Source of the DNA: Candidatus Saccharimonadota bacterium
GTDB lineage: Bacteria; Patescibacteriota; Saccharimonadia; Saccharimonadales; Saccharimonadaceae
Assembly (NCBI GenBank): GCA_030528025.1
Contig: JAUMZP010000001.1
Span: 469,174 to 533,173, forward strand
Reading direction: 5' to 3'
Length of the DNA: 64,000 bases
The notes below the pieces were generated by a model. It had not been told where the DNA came from. It saw nothing but the letters and a program-made list of their open reading frames with translations, and did not search any database. Of the stretch, positions 17,262 to 26,036 are shown piece by piece; position 1 is the first letter of the stretch, and each line of letters starts with the position of its first letter. The translations under genes were made by a program, and so were the position numbers.

Positions 17262-17741
17262 CTAGCGATACTGCCGCACCGCTCGTCGCTGCTCTCGCTC
17301 TACATCGCGGCGTTTGATGGTTTCGCGCTTGTCGTAGCGTTTCTTACCCTTACCGAGGGCAATGACGAGCTTAATGTAGCGGCCACTGGTGAGGAGCTTC
17401 GTGGGGACGATGGTATAGCCGTCCTTCTTGCGAGCAGTGAGTTGCTCGATCTGCCGCCGCTTCGCTAGGAGTTTGCGTGCACTGGTGCTGACTGTTCGGG
17501 CGTTTGGTTGGCCCTGCTCGTTGTGGCGCAGCGAGAAGCTGGCGTTATTGAGCCACAGCTCGCTGTTGCGAATCGTCACATATGCCCCCTTGAGCTGCAC
17601 ATGGCCCTCGCGCGCGGCGCGGACCTCTAGGCCAGTCAGGCTTATGCCGACCACTATGTCGTCGCTCAGTTCATAATCAAACCGCGCGCGGCGATTGACA
17701 ATAGCTGGTACTGGCGGCTTGGTAGTATGTGATTTGCTCAT
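17262..17741 (-). CDS. smpB: SsrA-binding protein SmpB
   Basis: A 159-residue partner of tmRNA in ribosome rescue. Family hallmarks visible: NRRARFDYELSDDIVVGISLTGLEVRAAREGHVQLKGAYV at the start (cited in parts: LTGLEV and LKGAYV), and a basic C-terminal tail ending in KRYDKRETIKRRD that would form the helix in the mRNA channel. AGAAGAGA and a TACAAT box precede ATG 17741. The tmRNA gene itself was not found in this window. Confidence 0.95.
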   Translation of the reverse strand: MSKSHTTKPPVPAIVNRRARFDYELSDDIVVGISLTGLEVRAAREGHVQLKGAYVTIRNSELWLNNASFSLRHNEQGQPNARTVSTSARKLLAKRRQIEQLTARKKDGYTIVPTKLLTSGRYIKLVIALGKGKKRYDKRETIKRRDVEREQRRAVRQYR

Positions 17742-17860
17742 ACGTCTCTTCTATTGTAGCAGATGCGGTGGTATGTGAGGACACGAAGGTGATAAATTTG
17801 GGCTTGGGCAAGCCAAGAGATCATCGTCTAGCAGGTAGCATGCCCTCCGGGGGGTTATAC

Positions 17861-18283
17861 CTACTCGTAGTCGTTGAGAGTGGCATCGATACCAAGATAG
17901 CGAAAGTACTGCTGGACATCTGCGAGCCCTCCGCCCGACTTAATAATAATGCGGCAATCTTGCAAGAGCCAACTCGCGTTATTGTAGCCGTAATTACATA
18001 GTGGGTCGAGATGCTCGTTGATATAGCTCATCGTGAGAGGAGAAAACTCTACGGCAGGGTTCTCTGGGCCTTGCTGGTCGAGAATGGCATTAGTTGTGTC
18101 TAGCAGTCTATCGCGCTGGTGGTGTGGTGCATTGAACTGGGATATGAGCTTGGTGTGCATATCTTCGGAGGTTGGGCTTGAGTTGCTCTTTGCTTCAAGT
18201 GTAAAAAGTGGCCTCTGGGTATATGTGTCAACACCCTCTCGTGTGCTTGCAGAATATTGCTGAGAATTTTCCATGTATGACAT
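17861..18283 (-). CDS. Hypothetical protein, 140 residues
   Basis: A soluble, Ser/Asn/Gln-rich protein without a recognised family. The C-terminal part (INEHLDPLCNYGYNNASWLLQDCRIIIKSGGG) looks folded. ATG 18283 is taken because TAGGAATG lies before it and a TATAAT box near 18332 gives a leader of about 40 bases. It lies between smpB and the ABC-F gene on the minus strand, with no sign of an operon. Confidence 0.5.
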   Translation of the reverse strand: MSYMENSQQYSASTREGVDTYTQRPLFTLEAKSNSSPTSEDMHTKLISQFNAPHHQRDRLLDTTNAILDQQGPENPAVEFSPLTMSYINEHLDPLCNYGYNNASWLLQDCRIIIKSGGGLADVQQYFRYLGIDATLNDYE

Positions 18284-18447
18284 AACTAACAATCATTCCT
18301 ATTGTTTCTTTTCTAGCGTGTCTGCAGACCATTATACCGCTAAATGTATGGAAAGAATGTCGTAAAAATAACAGAATAATAATGCGGAGTGTTCAACTTA
18401 CTCCCCTGCCCGCAAAGGATATAATTCGCCATGCTATAATATCCCCT

Positions 18448-20115
18448 ATGATTGCCGATATTGCCATTACTGAGAAATCGTTTGGGGCGAAGACGCTGAT
18501 GACGGATGTAAAGTTTAGTGTGAATAATAGCGAAAAAGTGGGCCTAGTGGGGCGCAATGGCGTGGGTAAGTCGACACTGTTTGGTATGCTAACAGGGGTA
18601 GATGATGACTATAGTGGCTCGATTATTTTCAAACGTGGCAGTGTGGTGGTAGCGACGGCCCAAGAGCACCACGACAGTGGTGATATCACAGTGCTCGAAT
18701 ATATCTTGCGCGGTCTGCCGGAATATGCGCGCCTGCGCCATATCATCACCACCTACCCCGAGACGATGGGCGATGACATGTATAAAATTGAGGCATACAC
18801 CGCGGCGCTGGAGCGCTTTGGCCAAAAGGGTTTCTACCAGATTGAGGAGTTAGTAGCGGAGGAGCTAAAGAACTTCCAAATGGCAGGCTATGGTGAGCGG
18901 CACCTAGCAAGCCTGAGTGGTGGGCAGAAGCGCCTAGTGGAGGTGGTAAAGATCATGCACGCCCAGGCCGACCTTGCACTGATCGATGAGCCAACGAACC
19001 ATATGGATTATGTCGCTAAGAAGCAGTTTATCGACTGGCTCAAGGGCGCAAAGCAAGCAATGCTCGTCATTACCCACGACCGAGATGTGCTCGCAGAGAT
19101 GGATCGGATCGTTGAGATAAAAGATGGCACAGCCCTCAACTACCAGGGTAACTACGATGCCTATCTCCGTCAAAATGCCTCGGCGACAGGCAATGCGATG
19201 CATGAGTATGAGCAGGTCGAGCGGCGGATTGCTAATGTGAAGGATAAGGTAGTGCAGTTCCGCCGGATGAAGGAGCGAGCGCGCGATCCTGGTACTATCA
19301 AGCAGTTTAAGCAGCGTGAGCAGCAGGCTATGGCCGAGCTTGAGGAGCTCGAGCAGATTGAGAAGCCAACGTTTTGGATTGATCGCGACAACGTGGCACA
19401 ACTGGAGTATAAGATGGCTGATCGCTACCAGAAGTTTAAGGCGCGAACGATTCGCCTCAGTATGCGCGATGGTGCAATGCGAAGCCAGCGTACGCTAGTA
19501 GCGGTGCGAGATTTGGCGCTGGGCTATGGCGAACGGATTTTATTTGAGGGGGTGAATATTGATCTGCGTGAGGGTGAAGCTGTGGAGCTGCGTGGCCGCA
19601 ATGGTGCGGGCAAGACGACGCTTATTCGAGAACTACTCGCCGCGCAAAATCTGATGCAGGACAGAGGTAGCGATACGCCAATTATCTATAGTGGCTCGCT
19701 GCAGCTCGATAGCCATATCCGGATTGGCGTATATGAGCAGGAGATTGCCTCGACATATCTTAACCTCATGCTGGCCCAGGCCATCGAGCAGATGTACCTC
19801 GACCGCGGATTGCCAATTGGCCAGACCAAGCTCCGCCAATTGATGAGCGACTACCTCTTTGCCGAGACGGATCACGATGTGCCACTGGCCCGCCTGAGTG
19901 GTGGGCAGAAAGCGCGTTTCCAGATTATTAGCATGCTCGCTAACGAGCCGCAGCTACTCATCCTTGATGAGCCTACTAACCACCTCGACCTGCCCAGTAT
20001 CGAAGAACTTGAGGTGGCGCTGGAGCGCTATACTGGCGCTATCCTCTACGTCAGTCACGACAACTACTTTCGGCAAAAGTTGGGTGGTGAGGTGGTGCAA
20101 ATTGGGACGCAGTAA
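18448..20115 (+). CDS. ABC-F family ATPase
   Basis: A 555-residue protein with two ABC modules and no membrane segment. Module 1: Walker A GRNGVGKST, signature LSGGQK, Walker B LIDEPTNHMD. A charged linker (about 240-330) follows. Module 2: GRNGAGKTT, LSGGQK, LILDEPTNHLD. Family members act on the ribosome (translation factors or antibiotic protection); which type cannot be told by eye. The start ATG 18448 is chosen because TATAAT (18435-18440) ends 7 bases upstream, although the frame is open further up. Confidence 0.92.
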   Translation: MIADIAITEKSFGAKTLMTDVKFSVNNSEKVGLVGRNGVGKSTLFGMLTGVDDDYSGSIIFKRGSVVVATAQEHHDSGDITVLEYILRGLPEYARLRHIITTYPETMGDDMYKIEAYTAALERFGQKGFYQIEELVAEELKNFQMAGYGERHLASLSGGQKRLVEVVKIMHAQADLALIDEPTNHMDYVAKKQFIDWLKGAKQAMLVITHDRDVLAEMDRIVEIKDGTALNYQGNYDAYLRQNASATGNAMHEYEQVERRIANVKDKVVQFRRMKERARDPGTIKQFKQREQQAMAELEELEQIEKPTFWIDRDNVAQLEYKMADRYQKFKARTIRLSMRDGAMRSQRTLVAVRDLALGYGERILFEGVNIDLREGEAVELRGRNGAGKTTLIRELLAAQNLMQDRGSDTPIIYSGSLQLDSHIRIGVYEQEIASTYLNLMLAQAIEQMYLDRGLPIGQTKLRQLMSDYLFAETDHDVPLARLSGGQKARFQIISMLANEPQLLILDEPTNHLDLPSIEELEVALERYTGAILYVSHDNYFRQKLGGEVVQIGTQ

Positions 20116-20379
20116 GAGGCAATCTCACCGTAAAATATCAACTGCTTCCGCGCCCCTTCTCTCAAGTATATATCTTTCAGCATCATGAGAGTTCGTATAC
20201 TTGATAGGCTCACCTCTCGTAGTGGTGAGCCTGAGCATTACAACAAGTCTCCACTTCTCTGCTCTCTATTTACTACTTCACTCGGGTGGAGCACGAAAAT
20301 CAGTTGTAGTGATTGATTATATGCACAATTTCATACCGGCATATTGCTTACGGTTGCAATCTACGCTATTGTAGAAGCA

Positions 20380-22644
20380 ATGCTAGTGAACAAAAATAGA
20401 TCAAGTGCGGGGTTTGCTCTGCCAACAGTGATCGTGGCATCGGTGGTGGCGATGATGCTACTCCTCGTGGCGGCGTCTGCATCGACGGCGATTCGCGAGG
20501 GGCTCTACGCTCAGCACTACCGGCGCTTAGCCCGTGAGGTAGCAGAAAGTGGCGTCGTTCTTGCCAGTAAATGCCTTGAGCTTAATAACGACCTTGCCCA
20601 GTGGTCTAATAGTGCGAAGTTGCGACCCAACACCGATTGCAAAGGCTCAGTAGTAGCCGGGCGAACCCAGTATATTCAACAGGATGGCAATGTGCGCACG
20701 ACCTTTGAAGTGGGTGAGCCAGAGCGCCGCGAAGGGAGTATTCAGCGTATCACGGCAGTGGGCCGAACGGAGCTTATTCGGACGACGGATGGCGCAGTGT
20801 GGAAGAGCTACGAGTATCGCCTAGCGGGCCAAGCGGGCCTCAGCACATTGCTCGATAGTGTCTCGTTTGGCTATGCGGCTGGTGGTGGATTTACATTTAA
20901 CGGAGCATTTTTTACCGTCATCGATGAGTTTGGGCGTCCTCGCTCGGCAGGGTTTAATGGCTTTGGCCAGCTCGGTGTTGGCTCAACTACCGATACACTC
21001 ACGCTCAAGCAATTTAATATTCCTGCTAACAAGCGCGTCGTGCGCACCTACACCAACTTCCTCTCTCATGGTCGTAACCTATTTGCGCTTACGGAGAACG
21101 GCGAGGTGTGGGGTGCGGGGCTGCATAACTTTGGGCAGATTGGCAACCCTGGCCAAATTCCTGCGTGGGTGACAAACCCGGTTCAGTTTGCTTTGCCGAG
21201 TGCTGATAACGTTGCAACCTTTGTGGCGCCACTGGGGATTGTCACCTTTGTTGTGACATCCCAAGGGAACGTCTATGCAGCTGGCTCCAACGACAAAGGC
21301 GTTGCTGGCATTAACTCAACTGCTCCAACAGTAAAGACGCCGACCAAAATGCCCTTCCCTGAGAAGATCCGGGCCGATGCTCATTCCTGGGCGGTCGACA
21401 GCAAGACGGCTTATGCGATTGGTGAGAGTGGTGCGGTCTATGGCTGGGGCAATAATGATTTTGGTCAGCTCGCTCAGGGTGATATCAATGAGCGGCGAGC
21501 ACCCGTCCGCTTGGGCGACTTCGGCAAGCCTGGCAAGACCAAGGCAGTGCAGCTCGCCTTTGACGGCGATACGGTCTACATTCGCGATAGTGCAGGAGCA
21601 GTCTACTCGGCGGGCAAGACAAACTATGGCCAAGCGGGTGTACCGACCTTCCGGCTGCGTGCGGGGGTGTCAGACCGATGTTTGGTAGCAGTGGGAGTAA
21701 ACCTCAGGACGGAAAAGTGCTCGGGTACTGCTGCGAACCAAAAGTGGCACTTCGACCGCACAAACAATGCCCTGCAAGTTGAAGCAAACTCAGGAGCGCC
21801 CCAAAACCGCTGTGTCGAAGCAACTGGCCATAATAATGAAGAGACGCGTATGCAGTGGTGCGCTTGGTGGTCTAATGGCAAACGCTTCGACTTTCGCTAC
21901 CCAGCAAGTTCGTGGAATCACATCTATCTTAGCAATAGTACCGACATTGGCGGCCGAGGCCTGTGCATTGCTGAGGCTAATGGAGCAACCGGTGGCGAAA
22001 CAAAGATGACTTCGTGCGAGTACTATGCAGACAGAACATTCTTGCCATACAACCCAACACTCGAGCGTATTGTGTCATCTGGAGTAATAGACATCACGAC
22101 CGACCAGTACTTTGCCGCTATGGTTTATGCCAATGGCGATGTCAAGACCTTCGGCCTCAATAACGGCGCACTAGGTAATGGTGTCTATGTCGATACATCC
22201 AATCTTGATGCTCACAAGCGCCAGGTATATAACCCAACCCCAGTTAAATTCATTCTCCCTCCTGGCGTTAAGGCTGTTTCGTCCTGGACGACCTCTAACG
22301 GTATCGACCCTAAAAATGCGAATGTTTTCGTCGTCACGAGCGATGGACGCGTCTTTGGTGCGGGGAGCAATGTAACTGGCCAGCTAGGCCTTGGACATGT
22401 CGGTGGCGGCACCAATGGTATCTACCCCACTCCGCAGCAAATGCTTGTTCTTGGCACGCAGGGCAACTTAGCATCATATGTGCGCTCGGGTTATGGCACA
22501 ACGGTCGTCTATACTAATAATCGCAAGGTCTTTACGGTAGGTAACAACTCCAACGGCCAGTTGGGCGATGATACAACCACTACCAACCCAACGCCTCGTG
22601 CCAACAAGAATACAAATGCCCAGCGCCACGTGAAGTTCTATTAG
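20380..22644 (+). CDS. Pilin-like anchored RCC1-repeat protein with inserted ricin-type lectin domain
   Basis: A 754-residue exported protein. The N-terminus looks like a type IV prepilin: short basic leader, then GFALPTVIVASVVAMMLLL at about 11-30. After a 150-residue spacer there are at least four RCC1-type repeats at about 190-415 (pattern ...GxVxxxGxNxxGQLG...). A ricin-B-like region at about 429-546 follows, with paired Cys and QKWHFD / QW-type motifs. Further RCC1 repeats run from about 570 to 750. A beta-propeller interrupted by a lectin suggests an adhesin that binds glycans. The start is the ATG followed by LVNKNRSS, with no strong Shine-Dalgarno. No pilus assembly genes are nearby. 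Confidence 0.72.
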   Translation: MLVNKNRSSAGFALPTVIVASVVAMMLLLVAASASTAIREGLYAQHYRRLAREVAESGVVLASKCLELNNDLAQWSNSAKLRPNTDCKGSVVAGRTQYIQQDGNVRTTFEVGEPERREGSIQRITAVGRTELIRTTDGAVWKSYEYRLAGQAGLSTLLDSVSFGYAAGGGFTFNGAFFTVIDEFGRPRSAGFNGFGQLGVGSTTDTLTLKQFNIPANKRVVRTYTNFLSHGRNLFALTENGEVWGAGLHNFGQIGNPGQIPAWVTNPVQFALPSADNVATFVAPLGIVTFVVTSQGNVYAAGSNDKGVAGINSTAPTVKTPTKMPFPEKIRADAHSWAVDSKTAYAIGESGAVYGWGNNDFGQLAQGDINERRAPVRLGDFGKPGKTKAVQLAFDGDTVYIRDSAGAVYSAGKTNYGQAGVPTFRLRAGVSDRCLVAVGVNLRTEKCSGTAANQKWHFDRTNNALQVEANSGAPQNRCVEATGHNNEETRMQWCAWWSNGKRFDFRYPASSWNHIYLSNSTDIGGRGLCIAEANGATGGETKMTSCEYYADRTFLPYNPTLERIVSSGVIDITTDQYFAAMVYANGDVKTFGLNNGALGNGVYVDTSNLDAHKRQVYNPTPVKFILPPGVKAVSSWTTSNGIDPKNANVFVVTSDGRVFGAGSNVTGQLGLGHVGGGTNGIYPTPQQMLVLGTQGNLASYVRSGYGTTVVYTNNRKVFTVGNNSNGQLGDDTTTTNPTPRANKNTNAQRHVKFY

Positions 22645-22947
22645 GCAGGGCATAGCTGCGAGAGGTATAACCTCTACCGATTGCTAGTACGAGAAGCTTA
22701 TATATGCACGAAATAGCGATGTGAGTAAGAGATCTCATCTCAAGTCAATATCTTTTAAGCATCAGTATTACATGACGAGTATCTACAAGTAAGAATAAAA
22801 CATAGTAACACCTGTTTAATAACGATAAATTAGTAACAAGTATGACTGCCTAAGAACTCCTTATTGAGTCAAACAAAAAAGCATGAACAATATATGTATA
22901 CTACCCATGTCCCTCCATTTACCTTGTATGCAAGCAGCCAATAACAA
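22645..22947. other. AT-rich intergenic stretch without a supported gene
   Basis: A short hairpin (GAGGT/ACCTC type) lies about 20 bases after the RCC1 gene stop but lacks a T-run. Nothing else is recognisable. Confidence 0.45.
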
Positions 22948-22976
22948 AACTCACTGCTCTTCCCGAGCAGTGAGTT
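22948..22976 (-). terminator. Intrinsic terminator of the glutaredoxin gene
   Basis: A 12-bp perfect stem (22948-22959 with 22965-22976), 5-base loop, U-rich tail on the minus strand. Confidence 0.85.
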
Positions 22977-22996
22977 GACTGTGATACATAGCCAGG

Positions 22997-23266
22997 CTAC
23001 GCGTCTGGCAATAATCCCTTTGCTGTAAGGAGCTCATCAATCCGAGCTCGGTCGAAGCCATAGACGATTTCGCCAGCAATGTCTGTGACTGGGATACCCT
23101 GGGCTTTGCCGCCAGTTTTGGCAGCGAGCTCATCCTCAGCACCAGGCGTTTTCTCGATGTCTTTGACGGTGTAGTGTACGCCCAGCTTGTCGAGATATTG
23201 TTTCTCTGTTTTGCAATAGGCGCACCATTCTGCGCTATACACTATAACTGATGGTATTGTACTCAT
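22997..23266 (-). CDS. Glutaredoxin-family protein
   Basis: An 89-residue thioredoxin-fold redox protein. The active site CAYC lies at about 15-18 after VIVYSAEW, the cis-Pro is in GIPVTD and the later G-F-D substrate-binding turn is present. It may reduce disulfides or act like NrdH for ribonucleotide reductase. AAAGGGGAA precedes ATG 23266. It is a single gene between its own promoter and terminator. Confidence 0.88.
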   Translation of the reverse strand: MSTIPSVIVYSAEWCAYCKTEKQYLDKLGVHYTVKDIEKTPGAEDELAAKTGGKAQGIPVTDIAGEIVYGFDRARIDELLTAKGLLPDA

Positions 23267-23384
23267 ATGTATTCCCCTTTCGCTCTTACTAGTATAGCAT
23301 GGACGGTGATGGAGTTGGCAAGCGTGCTGAGTGTAAGGTAAGGCGCGAAGCTTCTTCAGTAATAGTTCTAGTAGGAAGGGGAGG

Positions 23385-23591
23385 CTAATCCTCCGTAGTG
23401 TATTGGCTCGTCAGATACCAGCCACCATCGTGTGGTGATTGATATACACGGAGCTGCACATCCAGCTGGTATTTGCGGAGCTCGGCGATGGCGCGCAAGG
23501 CGGCGGCTCGGCTCGGGTAGCGCTTCTTAGCTGCTTCACTGCGCGGTGGGCGGTAGGGCTGATGCTTAGGCGTTTTATTGCGGCGTGACAT
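23385..23591 (-). CDS. Small basic protein, 68 residues, unknown
   Basis: Arg/Lys-rich N-terminus (MSRRNKTPKHQPYRPPRSE) followed by a predicted alpha-beta stretch ending YQSPHDGGWYLTSQY. I know no family. The start is backed by a TATACT box 6 bases before ATG 23591 (leaderless). A longer open frame upstream is not supported. Nucleic-acid binding is possible from the charge but is a guess. Confidence 0.6.
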   Translation of the reverse strand: MSRRNKTPKHQPYRPPRSEAAKKRYPSRAAALRAIAELRKYQLDVQLRVYQSPHDGGWYLTSQYTTED

Positions 23592-23734
23592 AGCTCTAGT
23601 ATACGCGGCTTTGCGACGCGACGCCAGTTGCTTTACATGCACGTTTCTTGAGGAATGGTTATAAAAGTTAATGCAATACCCAACTGCCGCTTCCCTCTTT
23701 ACGTCTGCCGAGCCTCCTGGTACAATAGGGCCAT

Positions 23735-23980
23735 ATGAGTATGGAGTCTCGTGAGAATGCCCGCTCGCACGGTAGCCAAGTGGTTGGTGTGCTCTGGCGT
23801 GCTGCACTAGGGACGACCTGGCGAATGGCGGTGCCAACTGTTGGGTTGTTTTTGCTCGGAGTCTGGGCAGACTGGCAGTTTGCAACCAAGCCGTGGCTGA
23901 TGTTTGCTGGCCTCGTGGTCGGCATTGTCCTTGCGGCTGGGCTCATTAGGCACCAAATTACGGGAGGTCATCGCACATGA
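23735..23980 (+). CDS. AtpZ/AtpI-like small membrane protein
   Basis: An 81-residue protein with two transmembrane helices (about 30-46 and 54-71) at the head of the ATP synthase cluster, the usual place of the AtpI/AtpZ assembly or ion-uptake factor. WADWQFATKP between the helices fits that family. TACAAT (23721-23726) lies 8 bases before the ATG, so the whole operon may start leaderless. Its stop overlaps the atpB start by 4 bases. Confidence 0.75.
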   Translation: MSMESRENARSHGSQVVGVLWRAALGTTWRMAVPTVGLFLLGVWADWQFATKPWLMFAGLVVGIVLAAGLIRHQITGGHRT

Positions 23981-24807
23981 TGTTTTTTGCGGCAGTGCCA
24001 CACATCTCAGTCAAGGCAGACGAGGTGTTTTCGATCGCTGGCTGGCCAATTACTAATGCCAATCTCGTTGGTCTGCTGGGTCTCATTGTCTTGGCTTGGC
24101 TCATGTTTCGCACGCGGGCAGCGGTGCTGGGCAAGAAGAAGGCGAATTTTGCAACTCGCTTGACTGTCTGGTGCTTTGAGGGGCTGTACAATACCGTTGG
24201 GCAGGTCATCCCCAGCAAGAAATGGACGCGGCGCGTTGCCCCACTCGTTATTACGATGTTCTTCTTTATTGCCGCACAATATTGGCTGGGGCTATTACCA
24301 GTTGTCGGGCCAGTGATGGTCGGCCATACACCACTATTCCGTGGCCAAAATGCCGATCTTAACATGACCTTTGCCCTCGCAGCCGTTACAATTGTTATGG
24401 CGCAGGTATACGCAGCACGCGAGCTTGGCTTTATAGGTAATCTCAAGCGGTATTTTGTTAATCCACTGCGCGATCCGATCATGTCCTTTGTCGGGATTCT
24501 TGAGATTGTGGCGGAGTTCTCGCGCTTATTGAGCCTATCCTTCCGTCTGTTTGGTAATGTGCTCGCGGGTGAGATTTTGATCGCGATGATCGCTTACCTT
24601 ACCCAGGCGGCAATGCCAGCGGTGTTGCAACCGTTCTATATCTTTGAACTATTTGTCGGTGGTATTCAGGCCTATATCTTCTTTATGCTTTCAACTGTGT
24701 TTGTTTCACTCGGATTGGCGCATCACGGCGGTGATGAGGAAAAAGATACGCACTCAAGCACCTCGACTTCTTCAGACACGAACCTCGTGACCGAAGGAGC
24801 AAAGTAA
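23977..24807 (+). CDS. atpB: ATP synthase F0 subunit a
   Basis: A 276-residue multi-helix membrane subunit forming the proton half-channels. The essential Arg is in SLSFRLFGNVLAGE near residue 190. The C-terminal helix carries VGGIQAYIFFMLSTVF. The N-terminal segment places the first helix at about residues 25-45. The C-terminus has an extra polar tail (DEEKDTHSSTSTSSD). The start overlaps the stop of the preceding gene. Confidence 0.95.
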   Translation: MMFFAAVPHISVKADEVFSIAGWPITNANLVGLLGLIVLAWLMFRTRAAVLGKKKANFATRLTVWCFEGLYNTVGQVIPSKKWTRRVAPLVITMFFFIAAQYWLGLLPVVGPVMVGHTPLFRGQNADLNMTFALAAVTIVMAQVYAARELGFIGNLKRYFVNPLRDPIMSFVGILEIVAEFSRLLSLSFRLFGNVLAGEILIAMIAYLTQAAMPAVLQPFYIFELFVGGIQAYIFFMLSTVFVSLGLAHHGGDEEKDTHSSTSTSSDTNLVTEGAK

Positions 24808-24839
24808 CATTGGTAACAACTAAATAAGGAGAAATAATT

Positions 24840-25052
24840 ATGAAAGACATCGCATTTACCCTGGCATATGCTATCCCAGGGGCGTTTGCCGCGATTGGAT
24901 GTGGCTGGATCGGTGCCAGCGCTATGAAGGCAGCTGGCCGCAACCCAGAAAAGATTAACGACCTACGCACCATGATGATCCTTGGTATCTCGTTTATCGA
25001 TGCTTTGGCTATCATTGGTTTTGTGGCCGCGATCGTCGGCAAGGTGATGTAA
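24840..25052 (+). CDS. atpE: ATP synthase F0 subunit c
   Basis: A 70-residue helical hairpin of the rotor ring. The polar loop AAGRNPEK (about 31-38) is typical, and the ion-binding carboxylate is Asp54 in GISFIDALAIIGF. An Asp without the extra sodium-type ligands points to proton coupling. AAGGAG is 8 bases before the ATG, a strong site as expected for the subunit needed in many copies. Confidence 0.96.
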   Translation: MKDIAFTLAYAIPGAFAAIGCGWIGASAMKAAGRNPEKINDLRTMMILGISFIDALAIIGFVAAIVGKVM

Positions 25053-25065
25053 GGAGTTCGCACTC

Positions 25066-25614
25066 GTGAATACCCTGCACTATTTTGCATCGACAGAGGC
25101 GGGTGGTGGCGATTTATTCTCGTCGCTTGGTCTTGATTGGCAGCTGTTTGTCCTGCAAATGGTGGCATTTGTGGTGCTGCTCTTGGTCTTGAAGAAGTGG
25201 GTCTATCCACCGCTGCTCGACATGCTCGACCAGCGCGATGCGAAGATTCGCGATGGCCTCAAAGCAGCTGAGAAAGCGCAAAAGGCAGCTGACGAGACCG
25301 AGGAGCGCACTGCTGCAATGCTCAAAAAAGCCCGCCACGAGTCACAAGAAATTGTGACTGCTGCCAAAACTGAGGCAGCTAGCATGATGAACGACGCCAA
25401 AGACGATGCTCACATGCAGGCCGAGCGCATCTTAGCGTCGGCTCGCACCCAGACGCAGACAGAGTTGGCCGAAGCCAAGCGGGCACTGCGCCGTGAGATG
25501 GTCGACATGGTCGTCGAAGCAACGCGTGTAGTAACCGCTGAGACTGTTGACGCGTCGAAAGACCGCCAGCTGATCGAGAAGCATCTGACCAAGCTTGATA
25601 AGGAGCAGCGCTGA
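25066..25614 (+). CDS. atpF: ATP synthase F0 subunit b
   Basis: A 182-residue peripheral stalk subunit with one N-terminal membrane helix (about 26-44, LFVLQMVAFVVLLLVL) and a long charged Ala/Glu/Lys coiled coil. The GTG at 25066 follows AAGGAGTT; the stop shares a base with the atpH start. Confidence 0.95.
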   Translation: MNTLHYFASTEAGGGDLFSSLGLDWQLFVLQMVAFVVLLLVLKKWVYPPLLDMLDQRDAKIRDGLKAAEKAQKAADETEERTAAMLKKARHESQEIVTAAKTEAASMMNDAKDDAHMQAERILASARTQTQTELAEAKRALRREMVDMVVEATRVVTAETVDASKDRQLIEKHLTKLDKEQR

Positions 25615-26024
25615 TGGCGGCCGGTTTTTCGCGCCGCCGCCTCACTGCGTATGTCGCTGAGCAGATTGCTGCTGGTGCTGAGGTGTCTGCCTTACTGCGT
25701 CAAGTTGCCGCCTATCTTATTGACACCCGTGCAACGCGCGATGTCGATGTGGTGGCAGCAACGATTGAGGAAGCGCTAGCTGAGCGCGGTATCGTTGTCG
25801 CTGAGGTCACGACGGCACATGCACTGTCGGCTGCCTTGCAGAAGCAGCTCAAGACAGAGGTCACGGCACTTGCTGAGCAGAGTGGCACTGCGCCGGTTAC
25901 GTCAGTGCAGCTTCGCCAGGTTGTCGACCCGTCGGTGCTCGGTGGTGTAAAGATTGCTCTACCAGGCCAGCACTATGATGGCACTATCCAACACAAATTA
26001 ACCGCCCTTGCGGGCACGAAATAA
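25614..26024 (+). CDS. atpH: ATP synthase F1 subunit delta
   Basis: A 136-residue stalk-top subunit, shorter than the usual 175-180. The C-terminal part ends in the family pattern VDPSVLGGVKIALPGQHYDGTIQHKL, cited here in pieces (PSVLGG and DGTIQ). The N-terminal domain is reduced. The ATG overlaps the atpF stop (TGATGG). Confidence 0.92.
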   Translation: MAAGFSRRRLTAYVAEQIAAGAEVSALLRQVAAYLIDTRATRDVDVVAATIEEALAERGIVVAEVTTAHALSAALQKQLKTEVTALAEQSGTAPVTSVQLRQVVDPSVLGGVKIALPGQHYDGTIQHKLTALAGTK

Positions 26025-26036
26025 GAGGAATTATAC

